Origin: an uncultured SAR86 cluster bacterium
Lineage (GTDB): Bacteria > Pseudomonadota > Gammaproteobacteria > Magnimaribacterales > D2472
Assembly (NCBI GenBank): GCA_943789005.1
Contig: CALSSL010000001.1
Location: 700,511-764,510, forward strand
Direction: 5' to 3'
DNA: 64,000 nt
The translations under genes were made by a program, and so were the position numbers. Positions 56,078-64,000 of the stretch are shown in pieces (the stretch's first letter is position 1; every line of letters begins with the position of its first letter). The notes beneath the pieces were generated by a model that worked only from the letters and a program-made list of their open reading frames with translations, searched no databases and was not told the origin of the DNA.

Positions 56078-57381
56078 CAGAATCATTTGCAGCTTTACTA
56101 GATGAAAGTTTAAGCACTTTAGATATGCAGCCTGGCTCAATAGTTTCAGGAGTTGTGTTGGATGTAGATAGTGACTGGGTAACAGTTCACGTTGGATTAA
56201 AATCAGAAGGAGTAGTCTCTCTTGATGAGTTCAGAAATAATGAAGGAGAAGTAAGCATCGCCGTGGGTGATGAAGTTGAGGTTGCGCTTGAAGCCGTTGA
56301 AGACGGTTATGGCGAAACTAGAATCTCTCGAGAAAAAGCTAGAAAAATTACTACATGGAAAATGCTTGAAGACGCTCTTGAAACAGGAGAATTTGTAACA
56401 GGTAAAATCCATAATAGAGTTAAGGGAGGTTTTGCGGTTGAAGTCGAGGTTGTAAAAGCATTCCTACCTGGTTCTCTTGTTGATGTGAGACCTGTTAAAG
56501 AGGCTCCGGATATAGAAAATACAGTTCAAGAGTTCAAAGTAATTAAATTAGACTATAAAAGAAATAATGTAGTTTTATCAAGAAAAGCTGTTTTAGAGAA
56601 AAATAACTCTGCTGTTAAAGTTGAGTTATTAAAAAATCTAGAAGAAGGTCAAATAGTCAAAGGTGTTGTTAAAAACATAACAGACTATGGAGCATTTGTT
56701 GATTTAGGCGGCTTAGACGGCCTACTTCATATAACTGACATCTCATGGTCAAGAGTAACAAATCCGGCAGAATTTTTAAGTCTTGGTGATGAAATAGATG
56801 TAAAGATATTAAGTTTTGATAAAGAAAAACTAAGAGTATCTTTAGGTCTAAAACAAATTCAGAATGATCCTTGGGAAAATGTTGAAAGTAACTATGCTGT
56901 AGGCGGTGTTTATGAAGCATCTGTATCTAACATCACAGATTATGGATGTTTTGCACAACTCGAAGAGGGCATAGAAGGCTTAATACATCTATCCGAGCTT
57001 GATTGGACTAGTAAAAATATTCATCCATCAAAAGTTGTAGAAATGGAGCAAAAGATCAAGGTTATGATTTTAGAGATCGACCATGATAAGAGAAGAATAT
57101 CTCTTGGATTAAAGCAAACTAAAGCTAATCCATGGACAGAATTCGCTAATAAGTATGGTATTGGTGACAAGGTGGATGGACAAATAAAATCTATAACAGA
57201 TTTTGGTATATTTGTTGGTCTGGAAGGCGATATCGACGGCTTAATTCATCTATCAGATATATCTGAAGAAGAAGATCCTAAAGAAGCATTAGAACAATAC
57301 AAAAAAGGTGATAAGTTAGAATGCATTGTATTTGCTGTTGATGCCGAGAGAGAAAGAATTTCTTTGAAGTTGAGTGAGTAG
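56074..57381 (+). CDS. rpsA: 30S ribosomal protein S1 (short form, five S1 domains)
   Basis: 435 aa; repeated S1 domains (KNITDYGAFVDLGGLDGLLHITDISW, SNITDYGCFAQLEEGIEGLIHLSELDW, KSITDFGIFVGLEGDIDGLIHLSDIS). Confidence 0.94.
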   Translation: MTESFAALLDESLSTLDMQPGSIVSGVVLDVDSDWVTVHVGLKSEGVVSLDEFRNNEGEVSIAVGDEVEVALEAVEDGYGETRISREKARKITTWKMLEDALETGEFVTGKIHNRVKGGFAVEVEVVKAFLPGSLVDVRPVKEAPDIENTVQEFKVIKLDYKRNNVVLSRKAVLEKNNSAVKVELLKNLEEGQIVKGVVKNITDYGAFVDLGGLDGLLHITDISWSRVTNPAEFLSLGDEIDVKILSFDKEKLRVSLGLKQIQNDPWENVESNYAVGGVYEASVSNITDYGCFAQLEEGIEGLIHLSELDWTSKNIHPSKVVEMEQKIKVMILEIDHDKRRISLGLKQTKANPWTEFANKYGIGDKVDGQIKSITDFGIFVGLEGDIDGLIHLSDISEEEDPKEALEQYKKGDKLECIVFAVDAERERISLKLSE

Positions 57382-57667
57382 TAAAAAACAGCCAACTTTT
57401 AATCGCTCTGACATTGAATTAGTATTAAGCAAAGAATTTCCAGATCTCAACAAATCTCAAATTTCATTAGCAATTGATTCTATTTTAGAATCAATTGTTG
57501 ATGCAGTTGCGTTAGACGATAAAGTTGAAATTAGGGGGTTTGGAACATTTTCTAAAAAATATATTCGACCAAGAAAATTTATTAATCCAAGGACTAAGGA
57601 AGTTTCTTATTTAGGAGAGACTGCAACTATGCATTTCAAGCCTTCAAAGTCATTGATAGAAAAGTAA
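57374..57667 (+). CDS. ihfB: integration host factor subunit beta
   Basis: 97 aa from GTG; EIRGFGTFSKKYIRPRKFINPRTKE; downstream of rpsA. Confidence 0.9.
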   Translation: MSSKKQPTFNRSDIELVLSKEFPDLNKSQISLAIDSILESIVDAVALDDKVEIRGFGTFSKKYIRPRKFINPRTKEVSYLGETATMHFKPSKSLIEK

Positions 57668-57690
57668 CTTAAGTTTAATATTTATAAATC

Positions 57691-58359
57691 ATGTCAAAAA
57701 CTATCATTGTTGCAGTTGATGAAACTCAACTAGAAGATTTTCAAAGCGTCGTCGACTCTCTTGATAGCAATTTATGCATGATAAAAATAGGAAGCGTTAG
57801 CTTTAATGCTCTTGGTCATCAAGTAATCTCATACGCATCGAGCAAAGGATTTAAAATTTTTTTAGATCTTAAACTGCACGACATTCCTAACACTGTTAAG
57901 AAATCTATGGAGGGTTTGGTATCTTTGCCTATAGACATGATGACAATTCACACTTCCGGTGGTTTAGAAATGATGAAAGCTGCAATGAAGGCTGTTGAAG
58001 GAAGTGATATCAAGGTATTTGGAGTAACTGCTTTAACAAGTTTGTCAGATGAAGATACATCTTTCATTTTTAAAAGAACCGCTGAAGAGCAAGTTAATGC
58101 AATGTTAGATCTGGCTGAACAAGCAGAAATTGATGGTGTTGTTTGTTCTCCACATGAGCTTTCATTAGTCTCTAAAAGAAAATCTTTACTATCAATTACA
58201 CCAGGCATAAGACTTAAAGACTCTAATGATGATCAAAGTAGAGTCATGACACCAAAAGATGCTATTAACCTTGGAGCTAATTTTCTTGTCATAGGTAGGC
58301 CTATTACCGAAGCTGAAAATATTAAAGAAGCTCTGTTAGAAATTCATAATTCCCTTTAA
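57691..58359 (+). CDS. pyrF: orotidine 5'-phosphate decarboxylase
   Basis: 222 aa; FLDLKLHDIPNTVKKSM, SITPGIRL, FLVIGRPIT. Confidence 0.94.
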   Translation: MSKTIIVAVDETQLEDFQSVVDSLDSNLCMIKIGSVSFNALGHQVISYASSKGFKIFLDLKLHDIPNTVKKSMEGLVSLPIDMMTIHTSGGLEMMKAAMKAVEGSDIKVFGVTALTSLSDEDTSFIFKRTAEEQVNAMLDLAEQAEIDGVVCSPHELSLVSKRKSLLSITPGIRLKDSNDDQSRVMTPKDAINLGANFLVIGRPITEAENIKEALLEIHNSL

Positions 58360-58369
58360 CTAACCGCGT

Positions 58370-59782
58370 ATGACATTATTTGAAGAAATTAAAAACCTTA
58401 CTGTTTCTGATAAAGAGGATTGCTATGAATTATTCTTTGCCAGCAATCCAATGCAATATAAATCTCTTTTAAAAGGTTTTAACAAAGAAATATATAATTT
58501 ATTTGACTCTCATTTTGATTCATTAAATTTATCAAAACAAATTCATCAATTCTTAAATGGAGCCATAGTTAATCCTACTGAAAACCAATCAGCGATTCAT
58601 CATGCATACAGAGATGCATATTCAGATAGTCCAAATAATTTATTATCTAAAGATATTTTAGATTCATGTAATGAATCTATCAATATCTGTATAAAGCTTA
58701 AAAACGATCTTCTTGATAGAGGGATTAAGAATATTGTCACCATAGGAATAGGCGGCTCATTTGAGGGTCCTAAATTATTAATAGAAACCCTAACAGCAGA
58801 GCATGAAAGATCTTTTAATCATATCTTCTTAACAGGCCCCGATGTAATTGAGTTTTCTGAAATGATCGAACCTCTCAATCAAGAAGAGACGTTCTTTATC
58901 GTTTCTTCTAAATCATTTAGCACAGATGAAACTCTTCAAAGCATTGAATTATCAAAAGATTGGAGTGGTATGAAGTGCGACTTTGATAAATACTTTATCG
59001 CAGTAACTTCACAACCAAAAAAAGCTGAGGCATTTGGTTTTTCCAATAATAATATTATTCCATTCCCTAATGAAATTGGGGGAAGGTATTCTATGTGGTC
59101 GCCTATCTCTTTACCTGCTATTCTTGAGTTAGGCGAGAGATTTATTGAATTTTTAAAAGGGGGATCTCTAGCAGATACTCAATTTCTTAATGATGCAAAG
59201 TATCAAGAGTTTTTAAAAACTCTATCCTATAGCGATATTTGGTATAACAATTTTCTTGGTAAAGGCACCAGAGTTTTATTAACCTACAGTTGGAAAATGA
59301 GGTTTTTTACAGATTATGCTCAACAACTTGAAATGGAATCGATTGGAAAGCAACCCAATAAAGATTCAATCTTTCAAAAGACAGGACAGATAGTTTTTGG
59401 TGGCTTTGGTTCTACCGCGCAACACTCTTACTTTCAATTACTTCATCAAGGAACTGGATCGGTCTGCGCAGATGTATTTACAATTGCCGAGAATAAAGAA
59501 AAGAATAAACTTTTATATGCACAATCCCAAGCCCAATCAAATTTACTAGCAAATGGAGCTGATGCAGAATTACAAGAATTTGAAAAAGTTAATGGAAATG
59601 TACCTACAAATCTTTTTACTCTAGAATCTCTTAACCCATTTAACTTTGGTTATCTTATAGCTACCTGGGAGCACAGAACTTTTCTAACATCACAAATGTT
59701 ACAAATAAATCCATTTGATCAATACGGAGTGAGTGCAGGCAAGATTTTCACTAAGAAATATCTTGAAGAGCATGGCAGTTGA
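58370..59782 (+). CDS. pgi: glucose-6-phosphate isomerase
   Basis: 470 aa; IGIGGSFEGPKLL, VSSKSFSTDETL, GGRYSMWSPISLP, MESIGKQPNKD. Confidence 0.92.
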   Translation: MTLFEEIKNLTVSDKEDCYELFFASNPMQYKSLLKGFNKEIYNLFDSHFDSLNLSKQIHQFLNGAIVNPTENQSAIHHAYRDAYSDSPNNLLSKDILDSCNESINICIKLKNDLLDRGIKNIVTIGIGGSFEGPKLLIETLTAEHERSFNHIFLTGPDVIEFSEMIEPLNQEETFFIVSSKSFSTDETLQSIELSKDWSGMKCDFDKYFIAVTSQPKKAEAFGFSNNNIIPFPNEIGGRYSMWSPISLPAILELGERFIEFLKGGSLADTQFLNDAKYQEFLKTLSYSDIWYNNFLGKGTRVLLTYSWKMRFFTDYAQQLEMESIGKQPNKDSIFQKTGQIVFGGFGSTAQHSYFQLLHQGTGSVCADVFTIAENKEKNKLLYAQSQAQSNLLANGADAELQEFEKVNGNVPTNLFTLESLNPFNFGYLIATWEHRTFLTSQMLQINPFDQYGVSAGKIFTKKYLEEHGS

Positions 59783-61553
59783 CGTTTCAAAGGTACCCTC
59801 CACCCCAGGGGTGTATAAATTTTTCAGCAATCACGAAATAATTTATATAGGTAAAGCAAAAAATCTTAAAAAAAGAGTTTCTAGTTATTTTGGTAAATCT
59901 ATTAAAGATAGAAAGACCTCTCAGATAAAATTTCTTACAGATAACATTGAAACTTTTACTACTAAAAATGAAGTTGAAGCTTTGCTCTTAGAGCAAATGC
60001 TAATAAAAGAAAATAAACCTAAATTTAATATTCTTTTAAGAGATGATAAAACTTATCCATATATTTATTTTTCACTAGACCATGATTTCCCTGGAATATA
60101 TTCTAAAAGAACCAAACAGGCTGTGAACTCAAATTTTTTTGGTCCTTTCGTTAGCTCTGGCGCTGTAAAAAAATCTATAAAAGAAATACAGAAAATTTTT
60201 AGGTTAAGAAATTGCAATGATTCCACCTTTTCAAATAGATCTCGCCCATGTATAGAATTTCAAATGAAAAGGTGCTCAGCTCCATGCGTTCAAAAAATAT
60301 CGAAAGTTGATTATTTTGAGGATGTAGCAAGTGCTAAATCTTATTTATCCTCATCAGACTCACAAACTATAAATCGATTAAATTCTGAAATAGAAAAAGC
60401 TTCACACAATTTAGAATTTGAAAAGGCCGCAGATATAAGAGATAGATTAAAAAGATTAGAGCTGCTTCGCGAAGAGCAATCTGTTGTTACCCTTGCTAGG
60501 GATGTGGATATATTTTCTGTTTATGCAGAAGATGATTATTTGGGAATATGTATCATCGTTGTTAGAAGAGGAAAGATTAGAGGAACTAAAACTCATCTTA
60601 TTAAAAGGGCTTACTACGAATCAATAGATGATGTCTATCAGTCAGCCATTTTAAATTTTTATGATAATCAGATAGACATACCTAATAAAATTTTATGCAC
60701 CAGTTCTCTTGATACAAAAGAATTAATTAAAAAAGTAATTAAGAAAAAATTTAAAATCAAAGTTAATATTACCCACTCACCATCAAGAGCCATAAGATCA
60801 ATCTATAACCTATGTAAAATTAATGCAAAACAAGTAATACAGAATCATTTAAGCAAAGAAGATAGATATAATTTTGCATTTAAAGAATTGCAAAGTGCAA
60901 TGGGTCTCAAGATACCTATTAAGAGGATTGAGGCCTATGATGTGAGCCATATTTCAGGAGATCATGCAGTTGCATCTTGTATTGTTTTTTCAGACTCTGG
61001 ACCAAGTAATCAAGATTATCGATTATTTAATATTCCAAAAGAGTTATCTGGTAATGATGTCGGTTCTCTTAAGCATGTCATGGAAAGAAGGCTTAAATTT
61101 TATAAAGATAAAGAAACACGACCAGACATAATTCTTATTGATGGAGGCAAAACTCAATTGAAATTTGCTGCATCTGTTATCAAAGCATCTAAGCATAAAG
61201 ATATAAAAGTAATCTCAATTGTAAAAGGATCCAACAGAGTAAGGGCTACAGAAACTATTTTATCTGAAGCTGGAGTAATAGAATTTGATAAATATTCAAA
61301 AGCATTTCTTTTACTTCAAGAGGCAAGAGATGAGTCTCATAGATTTGCAATCATAGCCCAAAGAAAGAAAAAAAGAGGAAGCATTAAAAAATCTAAACTC
61401 GATGAAATTGATGGAGTAGGGGATGTTATTAAAAAAAGATTATTGTCTAAATATAAAAGCATAAAAATTATAAGAACAGTAAATATAGATGATTTGATGA
61501 CTGTTAAGGGTATTAATGCCAAAATAGCAAAGCAAATTAAAGAAAAGCTATAA
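59772..61553 (+). CDS. uvrC: excinuclease ABC subunit C
   Basis: ORF 59733-61553; PSTPGVYKFFSNHEIIYIGKAKNLKKRVSSYF GIY-YIG domain, EAYDVSHISGDHAVASCIVF. ATG 59772 preferred. Confidence 0.95.
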   Translation: MAVDVSKVPSTPGVYKFFSNHEIIYIGKAKNLKKRVSSYFGKSIKDRKTSQIKFLTDNIETFTTKNEVEALLLEQMLIKENKPKFNILLRDDKTYPYIYFSLDHDFPGIYSKRTKQAVNSNFFGPFVSSGAVKKSIKEIQKIFRLRNCNDSTFSNRSRPCIEFQMKRCSAPCVQKISKVDYFEDVASAKSYLSSSDSQTINRLNSEIEKASHNLEFEKAADIRDRLKRLELLREEQSVVTLARDVDIFSVYAEDDYLGICIIVVRRGKIRGTKTHLIKRAYYESIDDVYQSAILNFYDNQIDIPNKILCTSSLDTKELIKKVIKKKFKIKVNITHSPSRAIRSIYNLCKINAKQVIQNHLSKEDRYNFAFKELQSAMGLKIPIKRIEAYDVSHISGDHAVASCIVFSDSGPSNQDYRLFNIPKELSGNDVGSLKHVMERRLKFYKDKETRPDIILIDGGKTQLKFAASVIKASKHKDIKVISIVKGSNRVRATETILSEAGVIEFDKYSKAFLLLQEARDESHRFAIIAQRKKKRGSIKKSKLDEIDGVGDVIKKRLLSKYKSIKIIRTVNIDDLMTVKGINAKIAKQIKEKL

Positions 61554-61558
61554 AAATA

Positions 61559-62096
61559 ATGACCACTTTCATTAATCTACTTACATTTTCAAGAATATTT
61601 CTTGCTGCATTATTTTTCTATTACTTAATGTCACCAGATGGTTATCTATTGGCACTTATATTATTTTTTTTAGCGGGAATAACAGATTATTTTGATGGTT
61701 ATTTAGCTCGAAAATATAATGCGGTATCTCAACTTGGTGAAATACTTGATCCTATTGCAGATAAAATTCTTATTCTTTTTGTTTTATTTGGACTTGCAAT
61801 AAATCTTTCAAGTTATTTAATTGGTTTCATTGGAGCAATAATTATAACTAGAGAGATTTGGGTGGGAGCTCTAAGAGATTTAAATGCAAGAAATGGAATA
61901 AGCGATGCAACTAAAGTTACTTTTCTTGCAAAAATAAAAACCTCAGTCTCAATTATTCACTCTATCAATATATTTATTTGGATTAGCAATAAACAATATG
62001 TTAATAATTGTTATAGCAGATATTCTATTATTCATCTCACTTTTTATCACTTTGTATACAGGCTTAATTTATACTTTGAATACTCTTAAAACATGA
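61559..62096 (+). pseudogene. pgsA: CDP-diacylglycerol-glycerol-3-phosphate 3-phosphatidyltransferase with a C-terminal +1 frameshift at about 61943-61950
   Basis: ITDYFDGYLARKYNAVSQLGEILDPIADK (CDP-OH-P signature). Past the shift the other frame reads QLFTLSIYLFGLAINNMLIIVIADILLFISLFITLYTGLIYTLNTLKT* ending at TGA 62094-62096. Confidence 0.88.
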
Positions 62097-63347
62097 AAAA
62101 GCTTAATAAGAAAGGATTATAAAATTTGTATAGTTGGTTTGGGGTATGTCGGCCTTCCTCTGGCTGCAAGATTTTCACTAAAAGGATTTAATGTAACCGG
62201 TTTTGATATAAAAGAAGAAAGAGTTAATCAGTTAATCAATAAAATTGATATCAATGATGATATCTCTGAACAAACTTAGAGACTTTAGTTAAAAATTCAA
62301 AATTAACATCAAATATTGATGAAATTAAAGAAAGCAATATATTTATAGTTACCGTTCCAACTCCAATAAATGAAGACAAAACTCCAGATCTTGAACCGCT
62401 TAATAGCTCTAGTGAATTAGTTGGAAGCATAATAAAAAAAGGCTCAATAGTTATATATGAGTCTACTGTTTATCCTGGAGTAACAGACGACATATGCACA
62501 CCAATTTTAGAAGAAAAATCTAAGTTAATTTTCAATGAGGACTTCTCAACTGGATATAGTCCTGAGAGAATAGTTCCTGGAGATAAAATTAATACTATTG
62601 AAACAATAAAAAAGGTTGTTTCAGCTTCAAATAAAGATGCTTTAAATATTATATCTTTCTTATATTCCTCAATAATTGATGCTGGCATTCATCAAGCGCT
62701 CATCAATTAAAGTTGCTGAAGCAGCAAAAGTTACTGAAAATATTCAAAGAGATGTAAATATCGCACTTAATTAATGAAATGCATCAGCTTATATACTTCA
62801 TTAGGTATTTCTACATTGATGTTATTGAGGCTGCTTCAACAAAATGGAATTTCATGAAACTTACTCCTGGTTTGGTTGGAGGCCATTGCATAAGCATTGA
62901 TCCATATTATTTGATGCATAAATCTGAAATATCTGGATATAGCCCAAATATTATGAGTCTGCTAGAAAGATTAATGATGAAATGGGAAATTGGGTATTAG
63001 AAAATTTTATAAATATATGCAAAGAGAAAATTCTATTAAGTTCAACTGAAATAACATCTATGGGATATACTTTTAAAGAAAATTGTCAGTGATACTAGAA
63101 ATACAAAAGTTCATGAAATAGCTTATCTTTGAGAGATGCTGGATTTAAAATTAAATGATTATGGGATCCTTATTTAGATCATGAACCATTAAGAATTTAA
63201 AAACAGAATAAAATCTTCAAGGATGAACCTATCATATTAAGTTGACTTGCATTTGTATGCGTTTATCACAAAGAAGTCTTGAGATTTCTTAGAGTTTAAT
63301 GATGGTCTTAGTTTACTGATTTTAGAAAATTAAATAAAATATCATGA
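62093..63347 (+). pseudogene. tviB: TviB/VipA-type UDP-N-acetyl-hexosamine 6-dehydrogenase, multiply frameshifted
   Basis: Across frames: KICIVGLGYVGLPLAARFSLKGFNVTGFDIKEERV ... IFIVTVPTPINEDKTPDLEPL ... IVIYESTVYPGVTDDICTPILEEKS ... SIKVAEAAKVTENIQRDVNIAL ... TKWNFMKLTPGLVGGHCISIDPYYLMHK. Confidence 0.8.
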
Positions 63348-64000
63348 AAATAATTAGTTGTAAGCGGAGGCTTTGATCCACTTCATTCCGGACATATTGC
63401 TTATTTTAAATCTGCAAAAGAGTATGGTGATAAATTAATAGTTGCATTAAATAGTGATGACTGGCTTATAAAAAGAAAGGTAAATTTTTTATGCCATTTG
63501 ATGAAAGAAAAGCTATTATTGAAAACTTATCATGTGTGATCGGTTATTGATTTTGAAGATGATGAATAGGAGCTGCATCAATGCATTAATTAAATTAAAA
63601 AATGTATCCTAATGATGATATTATTTTTGCTAATGGTGGCGATAGAAATAAAGAAAATATTCCTGAAATGTCTGTTGATGGATTAAATTTTATTTAGTGT
63701 TGGGGGAGATGATAAAAAAAATTCATCTTCATGGATTTTAAAAAATTGGCAGTATTATCATGAAGAAAGAGTATGGGGGTCTTTTTATAATCTTATTTGA
63801 AGACGAACAAGTTAAAGTTAAAGAGCTTATTGTAGATCCTGGAAAAGGTATGAGCTTTCAAAAGCATTTTAAAAGAAATGAAATTTGGTTGGTCAGCAAG
63901 GTCATGTTGTTAATTAAGTAAAGATGATCCTGATAATAAACAAAATATTCACTTAAATAAATTTGATCATTATCTTGTTCCGCTTGGAGAATGGCATCAA
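63344..64000 (+). pseudogene. cytidylyltransferase-like protein fused to a cupin domain, multiply frameshifted and truncated by window end
   Basis: Across frames: VVSGGFDPLHSGHIAYFKSAKEYGDKLIVALNSDDWL (HxGH), PFDERKAIIENLSCV, FANGGDRNKENIPEM, then VWGSFYNLFEDEQVKVKELIVDPGKGMSFQKHFKRNEIWLV..GHVV (cupin). Confidence 0.65.

Noticed and set aside
57374-57381. 8-bp rpsA/ihfB overlap as possible programmed frameshift
   Set aside because: Ordinary stop/start overlap; ihfB has its own GTG start and both proteins are normal

Overview
This 64 kb AT-rich window is almost entirely coding. It looks like a streamlined, probably marine, gammaproteobacterial chromosome; a SAR86-like lineage is my inference, not shown by the sequence. 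Most of it is conserved housekeeping in recognisable gammaproteobacterial neighbourhoods: gltB; aroK-aroB; mrcA; slmA-algC; ilvE; an LPS/glycan block ending in waaA; glnB-miaA-hflK-hflC-purA; glyA-nrdR-ribD-ribBA-ribH-nusB; nth; a thiolase; thiL-pgpA; dxs-ispA-xseB; an RND pump with its adaptor; aroG with a DnaT/lambda-P-like gene pair; scpA-scpB-rluB; ubiG-mupP-yciK; pntAA-pntAB-pntB; and gyrA-serC-pheA-hisC-tyrA-aroA-cmk-rpsA-ihfB-pyrF-pgi-uvrC-pgsA. I saw no tRNA, rRNA, CRISPR array, transposase or prophage structural gene. From about 61.95 kb to the end the reading frames are broken repeatedly, beginning inside pgsA. This is most likely a low-quality contig end covering a TviB-type nucleotide-sugar dehydrogenase and a nucleotidyltransferase-cupin fusion. 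The main items for a second look are: (i) the GT4/methyltransferase/alpha-alpha-toroid cassette next to waaA; (ii) a chromosomal DnaT-like plus lambda-P-like helicase-loader-type pair downstream of aroG, with a frameshift; (iii) a 2-bp duplication splitting ubiG; (iv) missing neighbours (hfq/hflX, gltD, ribE, pilMNOPQ); (v) six convergent gene pairs with overlapping or abutting ends; (vi) palindromes at several divergent promoters. I found no convincing wholly new multi-gene system. The GT4/MT/toroid cassette and the cytidylyltransferase-cupin fusion are the closest candidates.
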